A program made the translations under genes and the position numbers. From JANMDR01 sp031376425 (GTDB taxonomy: Bacteria > Pseudomonadota > Gammaproteobacteria > Burkholderiales > Usitatibacteraceae): a stretch of DNA of 22,566 bases. This document shows positions 6,372 through 14,121 of this stretch, one piece after another. Location: the NCBI GenBank assembly GCA_031376425.1, contig JANMDR010000126.1, forward strand, positions 1 through 22,566, in the 5' to 3' direction. Numbering within the stretch: position 1 is the first letter of the stretch; every line of letters begins with the position of its first letter. Below the pieces are notes generated by a model. The model saw nothing but the letters and a program-made list of their open reading frames with translations, searched no databases and was not told the origin of the DNA.

Positions 6372-7445
6372 ATGCTAACCACCGAACTAAAACAAGCACG
6401 ACTACCCGCTGATATCGGCAAGATTATCGATTTTGCACCCATCAACCAAGCCGGTCACTCAGAGTGGCTTATGCTCATTGCGGATGGCAGCCTGATTCGC
6501 CTCGATGCGGATAGTCTTGCGTACAAGTGCGTTGCTTCAATAGTTCTGCCGCTTGAACCGGATTATGAGCCGTGGGACAACAAACCCCTTCGCCACCACT
6601 TGCATGTGTCGGGTTGCGGCATGTTTGCTGCGGTGGTGAATGACTACGGCAAATGTGGCTTAGTACTTGATCTGCAACGCGGCATGGTTACCCAAATGCT
6701 GAATGGCGGCGATTACTACCCGAACACGGTGGAGTTTTCCTTCGCGTTTATTAATGTGCGCGGGAAAACGCGTTGTGTTCATCGCACAGATTGGAACCGG
6801 CTTGATATTTCTGATCCGGCAACTGGCGAGCTACTGAGCGAACGCAGACCAACAAGCTACAAAGATGACGAGCCCCGCCCACCACACTATCTTGATTACT
6901 TTCACGGCGCACTTCAGGTTAGCCCAAAGGGCATGCACATCCTGAATGACGGCTGGATTTGGCATCCGGTTGGTGTGCCAACAATATGGAACGTTGAGAA
7001 CTGGTGCCTTTCAAACCCTTGGGAATCTGAGGACGGGCCGAGTAAGCTCGAAGTTTGTTCACGAGCCTATTACTGGGGACATGCAGCATGTTGGATCAAC
7101 GAAAAAACACTGGCGATTGGCGGCATTGGTGATGATGATAACGGCATGATCGCCGGTGCGCGTATCTTTGATATTACCCTTCGCGGAGTGGCAAGCGCCG
7201 AAGCGCCATATGCGAATTGCGAATCTTTAGAAACAGCGACTATTGAAGGCCCAGCAGGTTTATTTTTTAGCGATGGAACCTCACTTTTTTCCGCTAGCAC
7301 AAAGGGCTTATATCGCTGGGATATTAGCAGTGGCGCTAAAATAGGTCACATCCCAGACTTCACGCCAACACAACATCACTGCGGTGCAAATGAACTCGTT
7401 CAGTTAATCGACGATACGCTCGTGCGTTGGTGCATGACCAAATGA
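6372..7445 (+). CDS. Hypothetical propeller-like cytoplasmic protein
   Basis: 357 residues without signal peptide or membrane spans. I do not recognise a named family. The chain is rich in Trp, Asp and Gly with repeated blades such as MLIADGSLIRLDADSLAYKC, GLVLDLQRGMVTQMLNGG, LAIGGIGDDDNGMIAGARIF and LFSASTKGLYRWDISSG, the spacing expected of a WD40/YVTN-like beta-propeller. It has no catalytic signature. The ATG at 6372 has only a weak ribosome site, 49 bases after the antitoxin stop, so it may depend on an upstream message. The following 7446-7714 gap carries a GCTAGG-TG-CCTAGC palindrome (7500-7513) and nothing else that I can support. Confidence 0.65.
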   Translation: MLTTELKQARLPADIGKIIDFAPINQAGHSEWLMLIADGSLIRLDADSLAYKCVASIVLPLEPDYEPWDNKPLRHHLHVSGCGMFAAVVNDYGKCGLVLDLQRGMVTQMLNGGDYYPNTVEFSFAFINVRGKTRCVHRTDWNRLDISDPATGELLSERRPTSYKDDEPRPPHYLDYFHGALQVSPKGMHILNDGWIWHPVGVPTIWNVENWCLSNPWESEDGPSKLEVCSRAYYWGHAACWINEKTLAIGGIGDDDNGMIAGARIFDITLRGVASAEAPYANCESLETATIEGPAGLFFSDGTSLFSASTKGLYRWDISSGAKIGHIPDFTPTQHHCGANELVQLIDDTLVRWCMTK

Positions 7446-7714
7446 TCACATTAGCGCTTGCAAAAGTCTCCAGCAGGCAGGTTTATACGCTTACAACTGG
7501 CTAGGTGCCTAGCAGCGCTTGGCGGAACGGTGCCAAACAGTGCAGATTTACGACGCCGCTTTGCCGCTCTGCAGGCGTAGCACACAAATGTTGTGAAAAG
7601 TGTCGCTTTTTGCATAAAAGAAGCAGATACTTTAGATGAGCGCCCAATGTGGGCCTTCCCGGCGTGACTGCTCCTAGAAAGCGGCATGCCTCGTCAACAC
7701 TAAGGAGAGTCGAG

Positions 7715-9574
7715 ATGATATATGCCAGTAAACGCAACCCATTAACGATGCCAATAGCAGCAGCTGTTGTATTTGTGCTGATCTGTTATTTTTTGCCGCC
7801 TTCCGCCTTTGCGCAGGCAACTGCCCCAATAATGGTTGATCAAGGCACAAGCTGGAACGCCGGAACGCGTGATGATTTTTATACGCGCGACCAAGGCTCG
7901 CAAATGATGCCGCTGCGCTGGATTCGTGCGCTGAAGCAAAAAAACGGTGATCCGTTTATGAGCGATAGTTTGAACCGCTACGGCTATCTGCCCAACCCAA
8001 AAAGTGATCCACCGGGCCTGCCAGTTGGCTTTACGGTGTCTAATGCCGTAGTTGGCGCAACGGGAATGAGCGGACAGGTGATTGGCATGACGTGCGCGGC
8101 CTGCCACACGCGGCAGATTGACGTTGCGGGTAAGGCGTATCGCATTGACGGCGGCCCGGCGATTGTTGACTTCCAGAGCTTTTTGGCGGACCTTGATGCA
8201 GCGGTAAAGAATGTGCTGGATAACGCGGCTGCTTTCACCGCGTTTGCAAAGAGCGTGATAGGCCCGAAACCGACTGCTGCCCAATTGAGCGCCCTGCGCA
8301 AAGACGTGCAAACTTGGCATTTGCCGTATCACACGCTGATACAACGTTCACTGCCTACGCCCGCTTGGGGGCCATCGAGACTTGATGCCGTATCGATGAT
8401 ATTCAATCGCGTCACCGGCCTAGATATTGGCCCACCGCCAACATATATCATTGCCAACAACATTAAGCGCGCTGATGCACCGGTGCGGTATCCATTCTTG
8501 TGGAATGCGCCAATCCAAGACGCCACGCAGTGGCCCGGCTTTGCGAGCAATGGCAGTCCCATACTTGGGCTGGGGCGAAATGTTGGCGAGGTATTTGGCG
8601 TTTTTGCGGCCTTTAAGCCAAAAAAGGATTTGTTTTTGGTCAGTTTTTTGAAAGTTAACTCGGCTAATTTTAGCGGTCTAAATGCGTTGGAAGAATTGGT
8701 TCGTAAAATCGGCCCGCCCAAATGGCAGTGGCCTGTAGATGCTGCGCTCGCAAACCAAGGCCAGCAAATTTTCGAGCGTTCTACAGAGACGGGCGGTTGC
8801 GTTGCCTGTCACGGTATTACGCCAGGGCCGACACGTTTTCCCGATTACAAAACATGGAAGACACCTATCCAAGATGTCCAGACCGATTCGCGTGAACATG
8901 GTGTATTGGCTGGGACCGTTGCCACAGGTGTGTTGGAAGGAACCTCCATCCCATTTTTGACTGATAAGTTGAAGCCAACAGACCTTGCGCAAAATGTGCT
9001 TGCCACCGCCGTGCTGGGCACAATTCTTGAACACTACCTTGATCCGCTCTCACTCATCGAAGGATTGTTTGACTCATCTTCTGGAGACAGCAAAAAATCA
9101 TCATTGCATCCGAGCACGCTGGCTGAGCTAAAGGGCTCTTATCAGTTCCCTGCGGCAACGCCGAAGACCGTGACGAGCGGCACAACTACAACAAACACAG
9201 CCACAAACAAGGCCACAAACACGACTCTAGCGACTGCGCCCACGCCGGTGCCAACACCACCCGTTTATGCTTACGAATCGCGCGTGCTCCAAGGCATCTG
9301 GGCGGCGGCACCTTATCTTCATAATGGTTCGGTACAGTCGCTTGCCGAGTTACTCAAACCAGCAAATGAACGCGCTAGCGAATTCAAATTAGGGCCGAAC
9401 TATGACATTGAAAATGTCGGGCTCGCGGCGGAGCAAAGCAAGTTTAACTACACACTGAAAACCACAGATTGTACTGATCGAAATTCGGGCAATAGCCGTT
9501 GCGGGCACGAATTTGGCACTTCGCTACCAGCGGCAGAAAAACGCGCGCTGCTTGAGTACCTGAAGACGCTGTAG
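7715..9574 (+). CDS. Exported di-haem cytochrome c, RoxA-like / CCP-MauG superfamily
   Basis: 619 residues from ATG 7715, which has AAGGAG 7 bases upstream; the frame is open further 5' but without a ribosome site. Signal peptide residues 1-33 (core AAAVVFVLICYFLPPSAFA). Two c-type haem sites: C127-AACH-131 followed by TRQIDVAGKAYRIDGGPA, and C362-VACH-366 followed by GITPGPTRF. The C-terminus has LQGIWAAAPYLHNGSVQSL, a hallmark of the di-haem peroxidase/MauG fold. The MTCAACHTRQI context and overall length resemble RoxA/RoxB rubber oxygenases and their many uncharacterised relatives. A Thr/Asn/Ala/Pro-rich linker (about 485-515) before the last domain is unusual. It acts in the periplasm or outside; substrate unknown. 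No electron-transfer partner is adjacent. Confidence 0.85.
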   Translation: MIYASKRNPLTMPIAAAVVFVLICYFLPPSAFAQATAPIMVDQGTSWNAGTRDDFYTRDQGSQMMPLRWIRALKQKNGDPFMSDSLNRYGYLPNPKSDPPGLPVGFTVSNAVVGATGMSGQVIGMTCAACHTRQIDVAGKAYRIDGGPAIVDFQSFLADLDAAVKNVLDNAAAFTAFAKSVIGPKPTAAQLSALRKDVQTWHLPYHTLIQRSLPTPAWGPSRLDAVSMIFNRVTGLDIGPPPTYIIANNIKRADAPVRYPFLWNAPIQDATQWPGFASNGSPILGLGRNVGEVFGVFAAFKPKKDLFLVSFLKVNSANFSGLNALEELVRKIGPPKWQWPVDAALANQGQQIFERSTETGGCVACHGITPGPTRFPDYKTWKTPIQDVQTDSREHGVLAGTVATGVLEGTSIPFLTDKLKPTDLAQNVLATAVLGTILEHYLDPLSLIEGLFDSSSGDSKKSSLHPSTLAELKGSYQFPAATPKTVTSGTTTTNTATNKATNTTLATAPTPVPTPPVYAYESRVLQGIWAAAPYLHNGSVQSLAELLKPANERASEFKLGPNYDIENVGLAAEQSKFNYTLKTTDCTDRNSGNSRCGHEFGTSLPAAEKRALLEYLKTL

Positions 9575-9757
9575 TAAACAACCGGATGTAACGGCAAATG
9601 GGGTAGTTCAACTCATTTGCAAAAATATCAATATAGACGGGCGATTTCCAGCGATGTTGGCTAGAGATCGTCCGCTGAATAATGCATTTTTGTAATTTGG
9701 TAAAAGGGCGCAGTTCCTTCATCTACCCATCCCGCCCCCCCTGCCCCTCGTATTAAA

Positions 9758-10021
9758 TCACCCGCAATTTTCCATCTCAATAATCGCAAAGCCCTGCGCT
9801 GCGATTGCTTTTTCGACATCAGCGGTCGCAGACTCAATATGGCAAAAATTGCACTTCTCTGATTTCAAGATCGATGGTGGCAGGCCTTTCGCGGTGAGAT
9901 AAGTTTGCCCATAGCTGAGCACGGTAGCTTGATCGCCCAAATCCGCTTGCACCAAAATATCAAAGTGCATTCTCCGCCCGTCTGGGCGCTGCACATAGGT
10001 GTCATAAACTGAAATTTTCAT
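9758..10021 (-). CDS. DUF2024 family protein
   Basis: 87 residues, starting at the ATG at 10021 (MKISVYDTYVQRPDGRRMHF), which fits the family start; the longer frame to 10105 overlaps the preceding gene. The sequence follows DUF2024: an N-terminal VYDTYV strand, a central helix, a C57-NFC-H61 knuckle and a closing GFAIIEMENCG strand. The CxxCH motif may bind zinc here; without an export signal it cannot be a c-type haem site. Function unknown. Last gene of a minus-strand operon, 10 bases after the thioredoxin-fold gene. The gap 9575-9757 contains only a GCAAATG-N13-CATTTGC stem (9594-9620). Confidence 0.8.
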   Translation of the reverse strand: MKISVYDTYVQRPDGRRMHFDILVQADLGDQATVLSYGQTYLTAKGLPPSILKSEKCNFCHIESATADVEKAIAAQGFAIIEMENCG

Positions 10022-10031
10022 AGTTGTCTTT

Positions 10032-10520
10032 CTATGGTGTGGGGTTAGTTGGGGTAGTGGCGGCAGCAAGCAATTGACCGATAAAAATACCCAGCGGTAG
10101 GTCATCTATATGCCCAAATTGATGCAGACACAAATCGCCATTGGCACCGAAAACAAACGTGCTGGGTGTGCCCTGCATCTGCCAATCCGCCATCGTTTTC
10201 GGCATGAGGTTGTTTCCCGCATAGGCGGCCACACCCACAGGAAAATTTAAGCGATATTCATGGATGAACGCCGCCAAAGCATGGGGCTGCATGGCCTGAT
10301 GGTGCTCAAACACAGTGTGCAAACCAATCACGGTAAGCGGTAAGTTTTTTGATAGATCGTGCAGCTTTTTGAGTTGCGGAATGCTATGCATCACGCAACC
10401 GGGGCAAAGCATTTGGAATGCACTAACCACCACCACCCGCCCCTTGAGTTGCTCTAGCGTGATTGCACTATCCGTGTTGAACCACTGGCTAACAGATAAT
10501 TCGAAGTGCGGTGGCTTCAT
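10032..10520 (-). CDS. Thioredoxin-fold redoxin (TlpA/AhpC-TSA-like), CPGC active site
   Basis: 162 residues. Thioredoxin fold with LKGRVVVVSAFQMLCPGCVM: C39-P-G-C42 takes the place of the resolving/peroxidatic pair, a motif seen in DUF953/TlpA-like and peroxiredoxin-like proteins. The cis-Pro loop follows at QMQGTPSTFVF, and ITLEQLKG precedes the active site as in the AhpC/TSA superfamily. No signal peptide, so probably cytoplasmic. Likely a thiol reductase or peroxiredoxin-like protein. Lies between the exported protein and DUF2024 in a tightly packed operon (23 and 10 bases), so the three probably act together or under the same signal. Confidence 0.8.
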   Translation of the reverse strand: MKPPHFELSVSQWFNTDSAITLEQLKGRVVVVSAFQMLCPGCVMHSIPQLKKLHDLSKNLPLTVIGLHTVFEHHQAMQPHALAAFIHEYRLNFPVGVAAYAGNNLMPKTMADWQMQGTPSTFVFGANGDLCLHQFGHIDDLPLGIFIGQLLAAATTPTNPTP

Positions 10521-10543
10521 GATGGCTTCCTGATTTGTGGGGG

Positions 10544-11314
10544 TTACTGATTAACCTTACCCGGCAATGATAAATTACCTGAGCCCACTTTGAATACATC
10601 AACCACGCACAGCAACGGGTTGTGTACGCTCGCGTTTACACGCAACGCAGCGGTAACGCCATCAAACATAGCGGCATTCACGACACCTATATCGTCAAAC
10701 GGAACGCGAACGGTAAGTGAGTCTTTCTTGAAGATGGGATTCCAACCGGGACTATCGATCAGAATCGGCAAGCCGGGCCATGTTTTGGGTAACTTCGGCT
10801 TGGCGTCTTTGGGAATATCTACAACTTTAAGCGCGCCTTTGCCGCATGCCTCGTCCGGTTGCAACGCCACCCAGTGTGAATGCCATACGTTGCCATCGTT
10901 ATTCGGATTGCCATCACCGTTTTCATCGAACAATGGTGTGTCATCAAAGTCTGGATGCACCGTCACCGCAAATGCAAGAATGCCTGCCTTCGCTTCGAAA
11001 CCGACGGTGGACGAATCAAGCGTGGTGGGCCACACATAGGAAAACACGGTGCTGCCTGCGAGCTTGCCCGACTTAGTAGGCTTAGCAGCACCCGCTTTGC
11101 CAGACACTGCCATTTGGAACACGGCTACGTTGCCATCGGTGGTGATCTTGGTATGCACAACGTCAAACGGCGCTTTCACCGCTTTATTTGCTGTTGTGGC
11201 GATGCCGCCGCTGTGGTGCCCGTGCGCCATCGCGAGCCCGCTACTAATAGCCAATACAATGCCAGTAGACAAAATAGGCAAAATAGCCAACTGCGTAAGC
11301 TTACTTGTTTTCAT
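10544..11314 (-). CDS. Exported protein with a Ca-binding-like loop
   Basis: 256 residues. Signal peptide 1-30 (core LAILPILSTGIVLAISSGLAMA), mature N-terminus HGHHSGG, which could bind copper or another metal through the N-terminal His. The body is beta-rich. Residues 130-142 (DENGDGNPNNDGN) look like an EF/dockerin-type calcium loop and lead into WHSHW (144-148), and a single Cys lies before the GKGALKVVDIPKD segment. I recognise no named family. First gene of the minus-strand operon; its start faces the AraC gene 126 bases away. Together with a thiol redoxin and DUF2024 it suggests an envelope redox or metal response (inference only). Confidence 0.75.
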   Translation of the reverse strand: MKTSKLTQLAILPILSTGIVLAISSGLAMAHGHHSGGIATTANKAVKAPFDVVHTKITTDGNVAVFQMAVSGKAGAAKPTKSGKLAGSTVFSYVWPTTLDSSTVGFEAKAGILAFAVTVHPDFDDTPLFDENGDGNPNNDGNVWHSHWVALQPDEACGKGALKVVDIPKDAKPKLPKTWPGLPILIDSPGWNPIFKKDSLTVRVPFDDIGVVNAAMFDGVTAALRVNASVHNPLLCVVDVFKVGSGNLSLPGKVNQ

Positions 11315-11359
11315 GTGTGCTCCTTAAAAAAATCTTTTCGCAAAGGCCATTCCCATGCG

Positions 11360-11423
11360 ATACAGCTTGTATTATGCGTGCCTGCTCTGTACTATTGGTG
11401 CTGTATTGTTCTTAAAATATATC
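11360..11423. promoter_or_regulatory. Divergent control region with AraC-type direct repeats
   Basis: Between the exported-protein operon and the AraC gene. Two direct repeats, TGTATTATGCGTGC (11368) and TGTACTATTGGTGC (11388), agree at 11 of 14 positions and are 20 bases apart, close to the two-turn spacing of AraC half-sites; a third, shorter TGTATTG starts at 11402. ATACA-GCT-TGTAT (11360-11372) is a small palindrome on the first. TTGGTG (11395-11400), 17 bases, TATATC (11418-11423) is a plausible promoter for the AraC gene itself. Confidence 0.45.
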
Positions 11424-11440
11424 TATTTGTACAAAAAATA

Positions 11441-12295
11441 ATGACAGAATCAGTTGATCGTCTTTCAACCTTGCTGGAGCGCTTTCGGCTCCGCACGCGT
11501 ATGTCGTTCACAGGCACAATGTGCGGCAAGCATGTGTTTGCCCACGAAGCCAACAAAGCCTATTTGCATGTGTTGCGAAGCGGCACGATGGAGATTCGCC
11601 ATCCTGGTGCGAAAGCGGTGCCAACGCGAATCAAGGTTGACGCGCCCTCCCTCATCTTTTACCCGCGCCCTTTCACCCATCATTTCCACAATGCACCACG
11701 TGACGGTGCCGATTTCACCTGTGCAGAAATCGAGTTTGACGATGGGCAATCGCACCCCGTCATGCAGGCGCTGCCCTCGCTCGTAATACTGAGACTAGAC
11801 GAAGTAGATGGATTGCAGGCATCGTTAAATTTGCTATTTGCCGAAACTGAACGCGTGCGTTGCGGCCACCGCGTGTTGGCTGATCGGCTATTTGAAGTCG
11901 TGCTAATTCAATTGCTGCGCTGGCTGCTAGACCACCCTGCGCAGGCTCAGATCGACAGCGGATTATTGATGGGGCTTTCGTCGCCGCAGCTAGCAAAAGC
12001 GCTCACCGCAATTCACGAATCACCGGGCGAGGCGTGGACTGTAGAACAATTGGCGCAAACCAGTGGTATGTCGCGCACCGCATTCGCGGTAAAATTTAAA
12101 CAGTTAGTCGGCCAATCCCCAGCGGAATATGTGGCCAACTGGCGATTAAGCATTGCGCAAGCGCGGCTGTGCGAAGGTGCGCCACTAAAAATGCTGGCGA
12201 GTGAGTTGGGCTATAGCTCGCAATCAGCATTAACGCGCGTGTTTACCGCCAAACTAGGCGTTTCGCCGCGCGAATGGCTGGCTCACAACCAGTAA
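11441..12295 (+). CDS. AraC family transcriptional regulator with cupin-type sensor domain
   Basis: 284 residues from ATG 11441; the longer open frame upstream overlaps the divergent gene and is not used. The ribosome site is weak. Residues 1-170 form a cupin-6/AraC-binding domain (FTGTMCGKHVFAHEANKAYL, VDAPSLIFYPRPFTHHF, FTCAEIEFDDG). Residues about 185-284 are the two AraC helix-turn-helices: WTVEQLAQTSGMSRTAFAVK and GAPLKMLASELGYSSQSALT, ending with the family signature FTAKLGVSPREW. This class usually senses a small molecule or redox state and activates a neighbouring oxidoreductase or transporter. The most likely target is the divergent minus-strand operon ending at 9758. Its stop lies three bases from that of the convergent TetR gene. 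Confidence 0.9.
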   Translation: MTESVDRLSTLLERFRLRTRMSFTGTMCGKHVFAHEANKAYLHVLRSGTMEIRHPGAKAVPTRIKVDAPSLIFYPRPFTHHFHNAPRDGADFTCAEIEFDDGQSHPVMQALPSLVILRLDEVDGLQASLNLLFAETERVRCGHRVLADRLFEVVLIQLLRWLLDHPAQAQIDSGLLMGLSSPQLAKALTAIHESPGEAWTVEQLAQTSGMSRTAFAVKFKQLVGQSPAEYVANWRLSIAQARLCEGAPLKMLASELGYSSQSALTRVFTAKLGVSPREWLAHNQ

Positions 12296-12298
12296 CGC

Positions 12299-12880
12299 TC
12301 ATTTTGATAGCGAAAGCACAGTACGTCGGATGTAGCTTAGCGCGTCATCGTCGTCCTTGATTAATAATGCACCAGACCTGTACAAAACGAGCAAGCCATG
12401 CACCACTGCCCAAGTGCGAATTACGCGGTCGCGCCGCGCGGTGGCTCGCTCCCCGTTTACTGTACTTATAGATTCGGCAACCTGCATCATTTCCCGTAGT
12501 CTCGCGCCAAGCGCTGAGTTCATTGCAAACTCTTGGCTCAACGGTAAGCTGAACATCAATGCATAAAGTTTGGCGTGGGTTAAGGCATAGCGTGCGTAGG
12601 CATCCATTACGTCCGCGAATGCGGCGGGTGAATTGCGCGCGTTGGCAGCACGCCGACATTCTAGAGTCAGCTCTGCAAATCCAGCATCGGCTATGCGCAT
12701 GATGATGTGTTCTTTATCTGAAAAGTGACGATACAAAGCGCGATGGTTAACACCCAAATTGACTGCTAAACCACGAAGGCTAATTGACTCAACCCCGTCA
12801 GTTTCAATGCGTTCACGCGCCACTCTTAGCACCTCTGCTTCAAGGTTGCGATGATGGAAAGTATCACGCTCAGTAACCAT
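12299..12880 (-). CDS. TetR/AcrR family regulator (WHG-domain type)
   Basis: 193 residues. The N-terminal HTH is clear: EVLRVARERIETDGVESISL, then RGLAVNLGVNHRALYRHF and SDKEHIIMRIADAGF. The C-terminal ligand domain (ADVMDAYARYALTHAKLYAL, then MFSLPLSQEF) resembles the TetR_C_33/WHG group. Divergent from the gamma-carbonic-anhydrase-like gene, with a long palindrome in the shared promoter region (12940-12990), the natural place for its operator. A local repressor of itself and its neighbour is the simplest reading; the ligand is not known. Confidence 0.9.
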   Translation of the reverse strand: MVTERDTFHHRNLEAEVLRVARERIETDGVESISLRGLAVNLGVNHRALYRHFSDKEHIIMRIADAGFAELTLECRRAANARNSPAAFADVMDAYARYALTHAKLYALMFSLPLSQEFAMNSALGARLREMMQVAESISTVNGERATARRDRVIRTWAVVHGLLVLYRSGALLIKDDDDALSYIRRTVLSLSK

Positions 12881-12921
12881 ATGCTCAGTTTTTCATGAAA
12901 AAATTAGTACGGAAATAGGGA

Positions 12922-12990
12922 TTGACTGGAATGATAACGTGCGCGTATAGTTGCTATGTCTCCAATGGAGACATAGCAACTATACGCGCA
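12922..12990. promoter_or_regulatory. Divergent promoters embedded in a 51-bp near-perfect palindrome
   Basis: Plus strand: TTGACT (12922-12927), 18 bases, TATAGT (12946-12951), a strong sigma70 pair pointing at the gene at 13044. The palindrome arms are 12940-12964 and 12966-12990: 25 bases each, perfectly complementary around a single A at 12965. The left arm begins TGCGCGTATAGTTGC and ends ATGTCTCCA. Each arm contains the smaller palindrome ATAG-TTG-CTAT (or its complement). Because of the symmetry, TATAGT occurs again on the minus strand (12984 to 12979), with TTGTGG 17 bases upstream, giving a candidate promoter for the TetR gene. Confidence 0.7.
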
Positions 12991-13043
12991 TTACCTTACT
13001 GCCACAAGCATAGCCACGCCAAACATCTAAATGGAGCAACACG

Positions 13044-13655
13044 ATGAATATGCAGAACAACACGCCAGCGCCTCCCAGCCAAACTTCGAATGAAAACGCG
13101 GCCTATGGTTTTCGACAACGTTGTCACATTGGCTCCTTGGTAACGTTGGAAGGTGCTGCGTCCATCCATGAAACTGCGCTTATATACGGCAAGGTCACCC
13201 TAGGCAATGGCGTATCGGTCTGGCCTTATGTAGTGATGCGAGCTGAAGCGCATGAAATTCGCATCGGTGCTAGAACCAATATTCAGGATTTTGTGATGGT
13301 TCATGTTGGAAATTTCACCCCTACATTGGTGGGTGAAGACTGCTCAATCGCGCACCATACAACATTACACGGCTGCACCATAGGTGACCGCTGTTTGATC
13401 GGTATCAACGCCGTGATTATGGACGGCGTAACGAGAGGCGCAAACTCCATCGTCGCCCCACATTCCGTGTTAACCGAAGGCACGGAGGTTCCCGAAAATT
13501 CAATTATTGCCGGCGCCCCTGCTAAGTTAATTAAAGTTCGCGATAACTCTGCTGCAAATCTATTTAATTCCAAGGTGTATCAGCTAAATGCCGCTAACTA
13601 TGCAAGGGGCGTCGAACGACTTTCGGACAAAGACATAGCGAGTCTTATGGGATAG
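13044..13655 (+). CDS. Gamma-carbonic-anhydrase-like hexapeptide-repeat protein (YrdA-type)
   Basis: 203 residues; ATG 13044 has GGAG 7 bases upstream. A left-handed beta-helix built of hexapeptide repeats (IHETALIYGKVTLGNGVSVW, VRIGARTNIQ-type turns, and VTRGANSIVAPHSVLTEGTE). The three zinc ligands of gamma-class carbonic anhydrases are all present: H87 (VMVHVG), H104 and H109 (IAHHTTLHGC), with the last two five residues apart as in Cam. Catalysis needs more than these ligands, and many YrdA/PaaY-type members have little activity or act on thioesters, so carbonic anhydrase activity is not proven. The first 30 residues (MNMQNNTPAPPSQTSNENAA) are a low-complexity extension without signal features. 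Probably controlled by the divergent TetR regulator. Confidence 0.85.
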   Translation: MNMQNNTPAPPSQTSNENAAYGFRQRCHIGSLVTLEGAASIHETALIYGKVTLGNGVSVWPYVVMRAEAHEIRIGARTNIQDFVMVHVGNFTPTLVGEDCSIAHHTTLHGCTIGDRCLIGINAVIMDGVTRGANSIVAPHSVLTEGTEVPENSIIAGAPAKLIKVRDNSAANLFNSKVYQLNAANYARGVERLSDKDIASLMG

Positions 13656-13833
13656 TTGTTGCAGGATGCAATCCATAAAAAATTTCACTGGACTGGAAGG
13701 CACTCGATAAAACGACGGCCATGATTTATTCCACTTTGACCGCAGCAACTACCAATATATGCTCAACAAGTAACACCATTAAGACGCTGCAGTGTTGATT
13801 GCTGTTGCGCGCTGTTGTAATCACTGTAAATAA

Positions 13834-13870
13834 TTGACCATTTTAATGACTATAGGCATAATAGTGGTCA
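13834..13870 (+). promoter_or_regulatory. Promoter and operator of the phd-vapC pair
   Basis: TTGACC (13834-13839), 17 bases, CATAAT (13857-13862) is a good sigma70 promoter. ACTAT-N7-ATAGT (13849-13865) overlaps the -10, and a wider TGACCA...TGGTCA pair (13835-13840, 13865-13870) frames it. This fits autorepression by the Phd-type antitoxin and its toxin complex. The rest of 13656-13833 shows nothing else. Confidence 0.55.
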
Positions 13871-13887
13871 TATTCTTGAGAAAGCGC

Positions 13888-14121
13888 ATGATGACCACGA
13901 TCCAAGCGTCCGAATTCAAAGCTAAATGCCTCGCACTGATGAACGATGTCGCGCGTACGGGAGAGCCATTGGTTATTACCAAAAATGGCAAACCAATTGT
14001 CGAGCTGAAACCATATCGACCGCCGCGAGCCAAATCGTTGATTGGCTTGCATCGCGGTCAAGGGGAAATTTTAGGTGATATCATCTCCCCCATTGATGTG
14101 GAGTGGGATGCATTAAAATGA
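13888..14121 (+). CDS. Phd/YefM family antitoxin
   Basis: 77 residues from ATG 13888, with GAGAAAG just upstream (a second ATG follows directly at 13891); the frame open to 13834 covers the promoter and is not used. Sequence MTTIQASEFKAKCLALMNDV and GEPLVITKNGKPIVELKPYR are the Phd/YefM DNA-binding and dimerisation segment; the C-terminal part (GEILGDIISPIDVEWDALK) is the disordered-to-helical arm that wraps the PIN toxin. The stop TGA overlaps the toxin's ATG (ATGA at 14118-14121), so the pair is translationally coupled. Confidence 0.92.
   Translation: MMTTIQASEFKAKCLALMNDVARTGEPLVITKNGKPIVELKPYRPPRAKSLIGLHRGQGEILGDIISPIDVEWDALK

Noticed and set aside
7742..8344. 200-residue minus-strand ORF inside the cytochrome gene
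   Set aside because: Antisense shadow with no ribosome site or recognisable domain; the plus-strand gene has two haem motifs.
10590..11327. Plus-strand frames of 92 to 149 residues over the exported-protein gene
   Set aside because: Antisense shadows; the minus-strand gene has a signal peptide and coherent composition.
10880..11440. N-terminal extension of the AraC protein
   Set aside because: It runs across the divergent exported-protein gene and has no ribosome site; normal AraC length is reached from 11441.
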